Below are positions 6,935-14,695 of a stretch of 38,317 nucleotides of DNA, piece after piece; position 1 is the stretch's first letter, and every line of letters begins with the position of its first letter. The stretch is from a virus. The notes beneath the pieces are model-generated. The model did not search any database, was not told the DNA's origin, and saw only the letters and a list, made by a program, of their open reading frames with translations. The position numbers and the translations under genes were made by a program. Location of the stretch: the IMG/VR virus record IMGVR_UViG_3300037104_000410, positions 1 through 38,317 of that record; one strand, 5' to 3'.

Positions 6935-7171
6935 TTAGTCTTGTTTTAGCATATTCAAATTCTTTTTCTCAGACGCCTTATTACGGTTCTGAATTGAATC
7001 TTGATACTTAGAATATGGTGTTGATTCTAATGCCATAACAGGCTTCTCCCAGCTTTGTGGATAAGCATTATGATGTGACAAGGCCTCATGGCCTCTTCCA
7101 CCATTCTTATTAGACTTAATGCCACCTTCTTTTCCATATGTAGCATCAGCTTCTTTGTGTCGGTAAACCAT
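6935..7171 (-). CDS. Small hydrophilic protein following the portal gene
   Basis: 78 residues, rich in Lys/Asn/Gly/Ser, probably disordered. It starts inside the portal C-terminus with an excellent GGAGGTATCAA-ATG site. Its N- and C-terminal ends resemble those of the gene at 6398-6619 (MVY..., Y-S/T-KYQ-N/D-SI). Located between portal and scaffold; function unknown, possibly a minor virion or assembly factor. Confidence 0.6.
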   Translation of the reverse strand: MVYRHKEADATYGKEGGIKSNKNGGRGHEALSHHNAYPQSWEKPVMALESTPYSKYQDSIQNRNKASEKKNLNMLKQD

Positions 7172-9173
7172 TTGATACCTCCGCAGGTTGGTTTAATTCT
7201 TTTAAATTCTGCAATATTCCTACAAACTTCTCAATATGTCCTAGATCGAGTTCTTGGAGTTTCTTGATTGCTTCAATCTTGCGTAACACACTGTCGTCCA
7301 ATTCGTCCATTGCCTTAGCTCTTCTTTCCTCTGCCATTGCATAATTATCCGCAATCTTAGAATCTCTTTCTCGTCCGATCGACCTATTTGTCTCAGCTTG
7401 TGATTGTAGAAGTTGGATATTGGCCTGAGCATTTGCCATTTCCATCTGTTGCTGTCCTTGCGCAGCTTTCGCTTGCTGCTCCTGCATTTGAGTGACATCA
7501 TCAATGTAATCCTGTTTATTTTGCAATGTAGATGACTTGAGCATCATTTGTGGGCTGAATTGCATACCAGCTTCTTGAGTAAGCGTAATCATTTGGGCAA
7601 ATTGATTTTGTTTCTGTGTCTGTGTATTCAATCCGTCTTCAATCTCAACATAGAATTTCTCTAAGTTGATATTGTAAAAGTCTTTAGAAGGTGGTCTTCC
7701 AAGGATTTTCTCAACTTTAGAAGGTGAATAGTTCTGTATTTCGTGTAATAATCCGTGTGATATCGAGGATTGCGCCAAGTCCAAATTATCGAATAAAGTA
7801 TTGAGAGAAGTGAGGGACGCGCCCTGTCTAAGGATTTCTTGTATACCAGTTTTCGAGTCATCTGCCATTCCCATTAATTCATCTGTTATACCCAATAAGC
7901 TTCTAGACAAGTCTGCAAGGTCGCTAGTCATCTGAAATGCACTAGGATCTATAGACGGTGGCTGCATGGGCATAACTACATCTCTAGGATTATACCCTTT
8001 CTTAATTGGAGTGGCTTGTCCTGGGCCTGTTTTAAAGGCGTCGTTTTTATCAAGTAAAGCATCCTCGGTAACATAGATACCACTATTGGGTAGACTTTCG
8101 AGTACGTCCAATTGGATTTGCATTTTTCTATTAAAAAGATATTGGCTATCCCTGATAACACGTGGGCCACCATAGAAACGAAAATTGTAATTGACAGAAT
8201 CAGGATCAAAATAAGCGACAGTAGGGGTAAAATCATATTGATCAGCATAATATTCTTCATAAACTACTTTGTCATTTACTGCTATCGCTAGGTTGATACA
8301 TGGTTTACGAACGGTTAGTCTTTCAAGTTCCTCTTTCTCCTCATCAGAGAACTCCATATCAATCCACATGTCAATGGTTTCTTTGTCTCCCTTGACTTCA
8401 TACGTTTCAGACCTAGAATAACTATGGACAAGTTTAGCTTCTCTATCTGTGTAATAATAGAATTGGTCGTACGCATAATTATCTTTTCTTCTGCGCTGCA
8501 TCTGATAGCTTTCTGGCATGAACGTAAAGCGGATTGAACTATTATATGTAGCTGGAATGAATTTCTTTTCTTTTCTAATACCAGGTATTAGTTGGTCTAA
8601 CATTTTACCGCTAACGAAGTCTCTAGTCCAAATGAATCGGCAATCTGTAAGGCGCATATCACGCCACCAAGGATCCATTATACATGTGGTCGGGGCATAG
8701 TTTTTAAGGCGCACAATACCATCAACAGGGTCTTGCGTATAATCTATCCAACGCTTTGTTAAATTAAGTCCTGTTACCCAAGCTGTATCAAATCCTTGTG
8801 TTATTTTGTGAAGCATTTTGTCAGCATTCATTGTCCACATTAAGCAACCTGAATAGTCATCTGCAACTTGCTGATAACGATCTTCGGATGGCACAACAAC
8901 GCTTGATTTACGGTGCTTACTTTGATGTCCGACAATGACATGTCTATGTGCGTGTATTAAGTTGAAACAAAATTTTTGATTTTGGTATTGCTGACCATCA
9001 AGTCCAGCTAAGTATCTTTGATCCCCTAACGCAAAACGCCTATCTATATTTGATTGATTCCAATAAGTCTGCCATTGTGTTTGTGCAGATAAATAACATT
9101 CATCCATCATCTTTTGAGTGGATATCTTGTTGTCTTGAAGCCGATCAAAGACGGAAGGGTCTTGAGCCATCAT
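7146..9173 (-). CDS. Portal protein
   Basis: 675 residues, directly downstream of the large terminase with ATGA overlap, the standard position. Consistent features: an N-terminal helical region (YLSAQTQWQTYWNQ...RRFALGDQ), Asp/Trp-rich turns (MDPWWRDMRLTDCRFIWTRD), the long helix near FNRKMQIQLDVLESLP, a Gln-rich coiled-coil stretch (EQQAKAAQGQQQMEMANAQA), and a charged helical C-terminus. Length and layout match the large portals of P22/N4-like podoviruses. The dodecameric portal forms the DNA-entry vertex and docks the terminase and the gp4-like adaptor. The start is the first of two adjacent ATGs. Confidence 0.88.
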   Translation of the reverse strand: MMAQDPSVFDRLQDNKISTQKMMDECYLSAQTQWQTYWNQSNIDRRFALGDQRYLAGLDGQQYQNQKFCFNLIHAHRHVIVGHQSKHRKSSVVVPSEDRYQQVADDYSGCLMWTMNADKMLHKITQGFDTAWVTGLNLTKRWIDYTQDPVDGIVRLKNYAPTTCIMDPWWRDMRLTDCRFIWTRDFVSGKMLDQLIPGIRKEKKFIPATYNSSIRFTFMPESYQMQRRRKDNYAYDQFYYYTDREAKLVHSYSRSETYEVKGDKETIDMWIDMEFSDEEKEELERLTVRKPCINLAIAVNDKVVYEEYYADQYDFTPTVAYFDPDSVNYNFRFYGGPRVIRDSQYLFNRKMQIQLDVLESLPNSGIYVTEDALLDKNDAFKTGPGQATPIKKGYNPRDVVMPMQPPSIDPSAFQMTSDLADLSRSLLGITDELMGMADDSKTGIQEILRQGASLTSLNTLFDNLDLAQSSISHGLLHEIQNYSPSKVEKILGRPPSKDFYNINLEKFYVEIEDGLNTQTQKQNQFAQMITLTQEAGMQFSPQMMLKSSTLQNKQDYIDDVTQMQEQQAKAAQGQQQMEMANAQANIQLLQSQAETNRSIGRERDSKIADNYAMAEERRAKAMDELDDSVLRKIEAIKKLQELDLGHIEKFVGILQNLKELNQPAEVSNGLPTQRS

Positions 9174-10574
9174 CGTAAGAATCCTGGGTGAGAAATATTA
9201 TTTTGCATATTATCATAGTAATTATTATTTTTCTTTATATTACTCCATTCCGATTTATGCTCACCAGAAATATATCCGTCTCTTATTGCAATTGACATAT
9301 AGCGAAATGCGTCTGATGCGTGACTCGTCCAGTCGTGACAAGGTTCTTTTTTATAACGGTCAAGTTTCTCATCATATTCAGTATGATATGATTGAAGACA
9401 AGAAAGAAGATATTCGCATTTAGCCGAATCAAATTGCATTCTAGGAAATAGACCTTTGGATATTTCTATACCATCCAATATAGACTTGCTATTAGGTATT
9501 ACTGTCATATTGAAACCCATTTGCTCAGCTATATCAACAAATGTACTGCCTGTTTGTACTGATCTGTTCTTACCATCATGCGGTGCGAAGTTTATCCCTA
9601 GCTGATATCCTCTATTGCGTACCTCTGTTATCGATCCAACCATAGCCAAGTTTTTAGTTTCATAATGGTCGATAACATTGATCGAATTGCCAATAAGCTG
9701 AAAAAATATAACGCTTGTGGCATCCAAACCAATATCCCAAGCAGTGTGTACCAGATAAGTTTTGTCATAAGGCACATTACAAACCATGTTGTTACGAGTA
9801 GATTCAATAACATATTTACCATAGATCGATCCCTCGATTAAACCTTCAAATGAACAGAAGTATTCTTGTTGGATAAACTCTTCCGAACGTCCCTCGTCAC
9901 GCAGCTCTTGCAAACGCTTAGCAGACATGAGTTGTGTATCATCATTAGTGATTAGCTCAGTAAACCATTTAGAAGGATTCTTTTTTCCGTTTACGAAAAG
10001 CTTGTGGAAATGATTCTTTCCCCTAGGAGTACTAATAAAAATAGCGATACCGCCATTATCAGGATCGTCCACAATAGGCCCCAAGATTTCCCAAGCTTTA
10101 GGATTGGTCTTAGCATATTCGCTAAATACAATAATCTTAGGATTTGTGCCAATAAGAGAGTCATAGCAATCACTACCGACAATTTGGAATATAGAACCAT
10201 TGGTAAACTTTACTCTCATCTCTTGATTGTTAATGTTTTCGACTAAGCTTTCTGGGAAATGATTCTTGAAAGGAAAACCTGTATGGTCAATCGAGTTCCA
10301 GATGACTTTACGACCTTGTGAAATTTCAGGTAAGCAATAGAAGCATGTACAGGCCGTTTTGATGACCCCTGAGAAGGAAGGATCGGCAATTGTTTTAATG
10401 CACCAATTGAGGACTGATTTATCTTTTCCTGATCCCCTACTAATCTAATAATAGGGGATTTCAACCATGTCTTCGTGGCCATACTACTGCTGCTCTCTTT
10501 ATACCTGAATCTAAAGCATCTAAAAGAGGCAATTGATACCAACGAGGTTCATAGTTTACAGGAAGAGTAGTCAT
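9170..10574 (-). CDS. terL: Large terminase, interrupted in Walker A by a 37-nt gap
   Basis: DNA-packaging ATPase/nuclease. The gene starts at ATG 10574 (AAGG upstream, ATGA overlap). Its 37 codons run through YEPRWYQLPLLDALDSG and KRAAVVWPRRHG, then hit TGA at 10463-10461. Frame-matched coding resumes after 10427 with KDKSVLNWCIK, exactly completing the RRHGKD Walker A. After the gap come Walker B (IIVFSE), the nuclease DIGLD, and the final HASDAFRY, ending at 9170. Skipping 37 nt gives a 455-residue protein of normal length. Starting instead at ATG 10219 would lose the whole ATP site. Translational bypass, RNA removal of the gap, gene decay and assembly error are all possible. Confidence 0.85.
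10427..10463 (-). other. 37-nt hairpin gap inside terL, candidate translational bypass element
   Basis: On the coding strand the upstream frame reads CGA AGA CAT GGT then TGA. The gap contains a perfect ATCCCCTA/TAGGGGAT repeat (10459-10452, 10439-10432) that can extend through a G.U pair and two more pairs to 11 bp around a six-base loop. It ends in GGA (10429-10427), after which AAA GAT AAA restores the frame. This parallels T4 gene 60: a glycine take-off codon next to a stop, a hairpin in the gap, a glycine landing codon, and a purine-rich AGGGGA just before landing. A second GGA at 10435-10433 is an alternative landing site. Confidence 0.6.
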
Positions 10575-10849
10575 ATTGATTTAGCCTTATTCAAATATTC
10601 TTGATAGAACTCATACATAATATTTAAATCTTTAATATAATCATTGCTTATATTTGATTCATATAGATCAATATGAAGTTTATTCCACATTTCAGGTGAT
10701 GAAGACATAGGCTGTTCTAAATAATCATCGCCAAAAGCCCATTTAAGGAATTTTGGATCTTGATTGCCTATATCAATAGAAGCACATTCTTTACTCTTGA
10801 ACACTGGCTGGTTGAGCCAATTCACTAGTCGCTGCCAAAGCTTTCGCAT
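10571..10849 (-). CDS. Hypothetical protein between the terminase subunits
   Basis: 92 residues. It begins inside the previous gene and overlaps the terL start by ATGA, so it belongs to the packaging operon. A basic amphipathic N-terminus (MRKLWQRLVNWLNQ) precedes an acidic helical body (PKFLKWAFGDDYLEQP, LHIDLYESN, YEFYQEYLNKAK). No family recognised. Translational coupling to terL suggests a packaging-related role. Confidence 0.6.
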   Translation of the reverse strand: MRKLWQRLVNWLNQPVFKSKECASIDIGNQDPKFLKWAFGDDYLEQPMSSSPEMWNKLHIDLYESNISNDYIKDLNIMYEFYQEYLNKAKSI

Positions 10850-11093
10850 CTAATTCTTCCTTTTTCTTTTGGTCTATTTGTTGCTGCATAACTTTTAGTT
10901 TTGCTATGAATGAGTTGCATATCTGGTCAGCATACCAAACATTATTTACAATCTTATATGGTGATCCTTGCTGATCTAAAATATTTATTAGCCAATTGAT
11001 TGAGTGCATGTAGTTAGTAAATACAATTTCAATTGCTTCATTTAAATCTTTAGGAGATACTTGAACTACTTCGTCTTTAATTTCGCTAGTCAT
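10791..11093 (-). CDS. Hypothetical helical protein in packaging operon
   Basis: 100 residues, helical and Gln/Lys-rich towards the end (KLKVMQQQIDQKKKEELDAKALAATSEL). The ATG at 11093 has AAGGAATAATTATA upstream. It follows the small terminase by five bases and overlaps the next gene by 59 bases in another frame. No recognised domain; it could assist the terminase complex. Confidence 0.6.
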   Translation of the reverse strand: MTSEIKDEVVQVSPKDLNEAIEIVFTNYMHSINWLINILDQQGSPYKIVNNVWYADQICNSFIAKLKVMQQQIDQKKKEELDAKALAATSELAQPASVQE

Positions 11094-11098
11094 TATAA

Positions 11099-11521
11099 TT
11101 ATTCCTTTTGTTTTTTACTTGATCCGTTGTAATTAACTACAGTAACAGTTGTTTTCATTTCGCCTGAATGCTGTATCTCTTGTTGTTCTTTGATCCCATA
11201 GCGACCTAAGAGGAGGCGACAAGTGCCACCGTCTAGCTTCTTAAGTAACGAACCACGAGATAGTTTTGACTCTTGCCATGAATGAACATACTTAAGGACA
11301 CGGGCAAACTTGTCGCTTTTTAGAATAAAATCATAGACATGATCCCAAGCATATCCACGTTCAACAACAAACTCTTTGTAATAAAGACTACCAGGTTTCT
11401 TTGTCCATTCCATGAATGCATCAGCTTCGGCTTCAATACGCTCGATAGTCCAGATTTCTGGACGACCTTCAGGATTCTTACAAGGAGCTGAGGGTTTTCC
11501 GTCTTTACGTGGTCTTACCAT
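11099..11521 (-). CDS. Small terminase subunit / DNA-packaging protein (putative)
   Basis: 140 residues upstream of terL. The N-terminus is basic and disordered (MVRPRKDGKPS). A helical region follows (WTIERIEAEADAFMEW, FVVERGYAWDHVYDFI, FARVLKYVHSWQESKLSRGSLLKKL), ending with a segment (LLLGRYGIKEQQEI) typical of phage small terminases. These oligomers bind the packaging site and stimulate TerL. The ribosome site is AAGGAATGAATTAA. That start region is copied at 14927-14948 in the non-coding segment near 15 kb. Confidence 0.72.
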   Translation of the reverse strand: MVRPRKDGKPSAPCKNPEGRPEIWTIERIEAEADAFMEWTKKPGSLYYKEFVVERGYAWDHVYDFILKSDKFARVLKYVHSWQESKLSRGSLLKKLDGGTCRLLLGRYGIKEQQEIQHSGEMKTTVTVVNYNGSSKKQKE

Positions 11522-11714
11522 TTAATTCATTCCTTAAAGCTTTATATTGATCAATCATAGCCTGTGGGACAGTATGACCCAAAAGCTTTTTCTTTCTTTC
11601 CCTAGTAAGCAAAGGGTAAGCGCAAAGCTCACACATATATTTTCCATTGCGGACAACAGTGCAATAGAGCCTTGTGCATTCGCACATTCTAACTAGGTTA
11701 TTCGTTATCTCCAT
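11505..11714 (-). CDS. Small zinc-ribbon protein
   Basis: 69 residues with C-x-C...C and a CELC pair (MCECTRLYCTVVRNGKYMCELC), suggesting one zinc-binding ribbon, followed by a basic helix (RERKKKLLGH). The start at 11714 has AAGGTGCTTG upstream. Both ends overlap neighbours (GroES-like gene upstream, small terminase downstream). Function unknown. Confidence 0.6.
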   Translation of the reverse strand: MEITNNLVRMCECTRLYCTVVRNGKYMCELCAYPLLTRERKKKLLGHTVPQAMIDQYKALRNELNGKTT

Positions 11715-11991
11715 CAAGCACCTTGGCTATGATTTCTTCTGTTTTGAGGATCAATAGGTTTATACCATCCTCAGTAATAGGCGCTCCCCCGAATTTACGT
11801 ATGATGATTGTATCGCCTACTTTAAAGTTTTGTATGCAATCTTTAGGTGGTTTTGGATTGATTGCATGGACGATGGCACGTACAAGCTCATTGTTCTCTT
11901 TAACTGGGATAAGAATCCCTTTGACGACTTGTTCTTTGTTTTCGATTTTTTTAACGATGACATAGTCTTGGAGTGGTATAATTTTAGTCAT
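11698..11991 (-). CDS. GroES-like co-chaperonin (Cpn10)
   Basis: 97 residues matching the GroES fold in order: N-terminal strand IIPLQDYVIVKK, a mobile-loop region NKEQVVKGILIP (residues about 18-29; GIL is the GroEL-binding hydrophobic tripeptide), the central strand ELVRAIVHAINP, the FKVGDTIIIRKFGG barrel motif, and the C-terminal strand LLILKTEEIIAKV. Phage versions such as T4 gp31 team with host GroEL to fold the capsid protein. Its place in the packaging/capsid operon fits that. The ATG at 11991 overlaps the previous stop; an in-frame GTG at 12003 lacks a ribosome site. No GroEL is encoded here. Confidence 0.85.
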   Translation of the reverse strand: MTKIIPLQDYVIVKKIENKEQVVKGILIPVKENNELVRAIVHAINPKPPKDCIQNFKVGDTIIIRKFGGAPITEDGINLLILKTEEIIAKVLDGDNE

Positions 11992-12160
11992 GTAATGCTT
12001 CACTTATTTTTTGTTTTAATTGATTAATAGTAATATTTTGTCGTTTTGCTTCTATCTTTAATTTATCTTCATATTCTTTTTTAAAATCTCTATATTTTGG
12101 GCATGCATTGCACCATTCCTTTACTTTTTCTGGATGCGAATCTAAAGACAATCGTTCCAT
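11984..12160 (-). CDS. Small helical protein with a Cys pair
   Basis: 58 residues, below typical ORF cut-offs. It starts MERLSLDSHP and contains WCNACPKY, then a long basic helix (FKKEYEDKLKIEAKRQNI). Tight packing between its neighbours (its stop overlaps the start of the GroES-like gene) supports it as real. Unknown function. Confidence 0.55.
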   Translation of the reverse strand: MERLSLDSHPEKVKEWCNACPKYRDFKKEYEDKLKIEAKRQNITINQLKQKISEALHD

Positions 12161-12166
12161 GAGATC

Positions 12167-12310
12167 CTATTTCTTTTTTGATTTATCCATGATTTTTCGA
12201 CCAGCGGGTAGAATATCTTTTAATTGATCAGGGAGATATCCCTTATCTTTACCAGACTTAATAATCCCTTTCATTGTACCTTTTTTATGTATTTTACTTT
12301 TCTTTTCCAT
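12167..12310 (-). CDS. Small lysine-rich protein
   Basis: 47 residues, about one third lysine (MEKKSKIHKKGTMKG..., ending KIMDKSKKK). It begins within the end of the methyltransferase gene and stops 7 bases before the next start, which fits the operon. It may bind nucleic acid because of its charge; no family recognised. Confidence 0.5.
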   Translation of the reverse strand: MEKKSKIHKKGTMKGIIKSGKDKGYLPDQLKDILPAGRKIMDKSKKK

Positions 12311-13556
12311 ATAAATCCTCTTTGTTAATTTCTTTACCATTATGCTTAATTATAATGGATTTATTGTTTTTATCCATATAATTTATCCATCTTTTTACAA
12401 TTATGTCGCAATAGGAAGGTGAGAGTTCGATACCATAACAAATGCGTCCATTTTGTTCGGCAGCAACGAGAGAAGTACCTGATCCGAGAAATGGATCGTA
12501 AACCCCGTCTCTTTTCCGCGTATTATTTCGTATTGGCCTCGCCATACATTCGATTGGTTTCTGAGTACTATGAGCTGTTCTTTCTTCTCCATCTTCTTTT
12601 GACTTCCCAAAACAATTAAGATTTGCTATTTCCCAAAGTGTAGATTCTTTTCTTGATTCTTGCCAATTATGGCTTTTTCCATTCTTTACTGCATACCAAC
12701 AAGGCTCATGCTGCCAATGATAATCTCCCCTTGAAAGTGCGAAATGCTGCTTAGCCCAGATGATTTGATTAATAAGTTTATAATCACAATCAATTAATTG
12801 TTTAGCAACTAAATGACTAAATAAAGAAGCCCCCCACACATATGCAACATTCCCTGGGAAAAGATGATAGGCTATAGACCAATCGACTTGGTCATCATTC
12901 TGTACTTTACCAGCTGCTCTAATAGGCTTATGTGCCCCTTTGACATCATTACGCCATTTAGGATCATAATTAACGCCATAAGGAGGATCTGTTACCATGA
13001 GGACGGGTTCATTAGATTGAATACAAAGAGTAACAACATCGGGCATAGTGCTATCACCACAAACAATACGATGGTCGTTAAGGTCGTAATAATCACCTTG
13101 CTTAGTAAATGCTTCATTGTCGGCTCCTGGTTCAAGGATCTCACTTTCTTCTTCTGGTTCAATATCTTCTATATCTTGATTAGCGAACATTTCTTCTGCA
13201 TTGAAGCCCCATTCAAGGAGATCGGTTACTTCGTATTCATTGGCCAATATGTCCCAATCGAACTCTCCAGTATTTTTATTCAGGCGTATATTTAATTCTT
13301 CAATTTGCTTTGGATTGAGTTGTTCGTTGGGAACCCAGCATTCAATGAAAGGATTACCATCCTTTTGCATTACTTCGATTCGTTGATGTCCGCCTATGAT
13401 TGTGCCGTCTAGATTAATTATTGGCTTGTCGATGAGTCCGAATTTATCAATAGATATTTTTAGATTCTTGTATTGATCTTTAGTGAGTCGTCTGGGATTT
13501 TTCGTATACTTTTTAAGTTCTTTGAACTTTCTAGACTCAAGTTTCCATTTTATCAT
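12294..13556 (-). CDS. DNA methyltransferase with N-terminal ParB-like domain
   Basis: 420 residues. Residues of about 20-70 are a ParB/Srx-type domain (NPRRLTKDQYKNL..., DGTIIGGHQR). The methyltransferase follows, with catalytic DPPYG (about 190-194), a variable target-recognition region, then SAM-binding PFLGSGTSLVA and YGIELSPSYC. DPPY before FxGxG indicates the beta class of N6-adenine or N4-cytosine enzymes. Phages use these to modify DNA against restriction or to regulate packaging and transcription. The start at 13556 is set by TTAAGGA 6 nt upstream; an earlier in-frame ATG at 13577 lacks such a site. First gene of the late leftward operon. Confidence 0.9.
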   Translation of the reverse strand: MIKWKLESRKFKELKKYTKNPRRLTKDQYKNLKISIDKFGLIDKPIINLDGTIIGGHQRIEVMQKDGNPFIECWVPNEQLNPKQIEELNIRLNKNTGEFDWDILANEYEVTDLLEWGFNAEEMFANQDIEDIEPEEESEILEPGADNEAFTKQGDYYDLNDHRIVCGDSTMPDVVTLCIQSNEPVLMVTDPPYGVNYDPKWRNDVKGAHKPIRAAGKVQNDDQVDWSIAYHLFPGNVAYVWGASLFSHLVAKQLIDCDYKLINQIIWAKQHFALSRGDYHWQHEPCWYAVKNGKSHNWQESRKESTLWEIANLNCFGKSKEDGEERTAHSTQKPIECMARPIRNNTRKRDGVYDPFLGSGTSLVAAEQNGRICYGIELSPSYCDIIVKRWINYMDKNNKSIIIKHNGKEINKEDLYGKEK

Positions 13557-13580
13557 GCCAATCCTTAAGTGAAACATATT

Positions 13581-13607
13581 TTTATATTGTCAGAAAGTTT
13601 AGGTCAA
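13581..13607 (-). promoter_or_regulatory. Probable leftward late-operon promoter
   Basis: TTGACC (13602-13607) and TATAAA (13581-13586), read leftwards. The 15-base spacer is short, but shifting the -10 by one or two bases still gives an AT-rich match. It lies just upstream of the methyltransferase start. Confidence 0.4.
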
Positions 13608-13620
13608 GCTTTTTTTGTTG

Positions 13621-13649
13621 TTGTTTTTTTTATTTGTTTTATGTATAAT
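13621..13649 (+). promoter_or_regulatory. Rightward promoter for the DUF551 gene cluster
   Basis: A perfect TATAAT -10 box (13644-13649) with a weak TTGTTT -35 (13621-13626) at 17 bases, 27 bases before the first plus-strand start. It is divergent from the methyltransferase promoter. Confidence 0.55.
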
Positions 13650-13675
13650 GGTTTAGAAAAAAGGCGATAACTTTT

Positions 13676-13861
13676 ATGCAATGGATAAGTGTTAAGGATA
13701 GATTGCCTAAAATAGGAGTAAAAGTTTTGACTTGTCATTTTGGGAATCCAAACGTTTCAATTGATTATATTGACTATCCTAAAGATGGAAATTTATGGGC
13801 ATTGATAGATAAAAGTTGGACTACTCATTGGATGCCTTTACCTCCTCCTCCCAAGGAATAA
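13676..13861 (+). CDS. DUF551-like small protein, copy 1
   Basis: 61 residues with the DUF551 hallmark: W-I-S-V-x-D-R-L-P at the N-terminus and a C-terminal THWMPLPPPPKE. The family is common in phages and has no established function. It is the first gene of a rightward cluster and is followed after one base by a second copy. Confidence 0.8.
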   Translation: MQWISVKDRLPKIGVKVLTCHFGNPNVSIDYIDYPKDGNLWALIDKSWTTHWMPLPPPPKE

Positions 13862-13862
13862 T

Positions 13863-14039
13863 ATGAATTGGATTAGTGTTAAGGAATGTTTACCCGAATA
13901 TGACAAATATGTTTTGTTATACTGTGATTTTAAGAAGTGGTATTCGATAGGGCTTTTACATTGTAATAATGATATGTGGATATGTAATCCTCAGCAACCT
14001 GTGACTCACTGGACACCTTTAATCCCTCCCAAGGAATAA
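13863..14039 (+). CDS. DUF551-like small protein, copy 2
   Basis: 58 residues, beginning NWISVKECLPEYDKYVLLY and ending PVTHWTPLIPPKE, clearly of the same DUF551-like type as the gene before it. The tandem arrangement (one base apart, with the AAGGAATAAT end sequence repeated after each copy) points to local duplication. Two more members lie at 21286 and 21470. Confidence 0.78.
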   Translation: MNWISVKECLPEYDKYVLLYCDFKKWYSIGLLHCNNDMWICNPQQPVTHWTPLIPPKE

Positions 14040-14043
14040 TATT

Positions 14044-14265
14044 ATGGCTACGGAAGATAAACCGACAATATTGACACTTGAAGATATTGATAAATTTGTT
14101 GAAACGTTAAAGAATTCGGAGATTAAAGAACATAATTGCTTAAAATGTGGTAAGGGATATTTTTTTGATTCTTATGGGCATCATATTGGTGAATGTGACG
14201 GATGTTGGTTTTCAAGATTTCCTAAAGAGGAAGTACAAGCATTTTATCGGAGTTTTTTTGAATGA
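14044..14265 (+). CDS. Zinc-ribbon protein
   Basis: 73 residues with CLKCGKGY and, 18-20 residues on, GECDGCW, a two-knuckle zinc ribbon. An acidic N-terminal helix precedes it (LEDIDKFVETLKNSE). It is preceded by AAGGAATAATATT. It overlaps the next gene by ATGA. Function unknown; possibly nucleic-acid binding. Confidence 0.65.
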   Translation: MATEDKPTILTLEDIDKFVETLKNSEIKEHNCLKCGKGYFFDSYGHHIGECDGCWFSRFPKEEVQAFYRSFFE

Positions 14266-14465
14266 GTGCTATAATCCAATACGATTTTTTCAAGCCTAAG
14301 CCTACGGAGACAGAGTTACTGAAGCTTGATATTGATGCTGTGGGTGAAAGTGCCAATAAGGTTAGGAAGGGCACATATGCTGCTATTGGTGATTTAAAGA
14401 AAAGAATGTTAGATTTAGAAACTAGAATGCAAATATTGGAGGCGCATTTATGTCGGAAGGATTAG
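14262..14465 (+). CDS. Small coiled-coil protein
   Basis: 67 residues. The C-terminal half is a heptad-patterned helix (IGDLKKRMLDLETRMQILEAHL). The start overlaps the preceding stop and the end overlaps the next start. No family recognised. Confidence 0.55.
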   Translation: MSAIIQYDFFKPKPTETELLKLDIDAVGESANKVRKGTYAAIGDLKKRMLDLETRMQILEAHLCRKD

Positions 14466-14686
14466 AGATGGTTTTTAATACTCTAATTACAATTACTTCG
14501 GAGGAACTACAAAATGGTATTAAAATCAATTTGCCATATAAAGAAGGTGATATTATCATTTTTACATTATATAATATAGAAACTTGTATTTTATGTAAAA
14601 ATGCTAAAGAACTTGATTCTAAATTTGATAGCCTTAAATGTCCTCATTGTAAAAAAACAGTAAAATGTTGGTCCAATAAAAAATAA
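14450..14686 (+). CDS. Small protein with C-terminal zinc knuckle
   Basis: 78 residues: a beta-rich N-terminal part (NTLITITSEELQNGIKINLPYKEGD) and cysteine pairs CILC and CPHC, likely one zinc site. It begins MSEGL from an 18-base segment (14449-14466) repeated exactly at the start of the next gene, suggesting duplication of a translation start. Confidence 0.55.
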   Translation: MSEGLEMVFNTLITITSEELQNGIKINLPYKEGDIIIFTLYNIETCILCKNAKELDSKFDSLKCPHCKKTVKCWSNKK

Positions 14687-14695
14687 GAGGAATAT

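Noticed and set aside
10427-10466. Programmed +1 or -1 frameshift as the repair of terL
   Set aside because: The +1 frame from GGT meets TAG within six codons, and the -1 frame never rejoins the downstream terminase frame.
10243-10542. 99-codon open frame on the minus strand overlapping the terminase N-terminus
   Set aside because: It is a third-frame shadow. Residues in the other two frames on either side of the 37-nt gap match the terminase family, while this frame gives a low-complexity Ser/Lys product.
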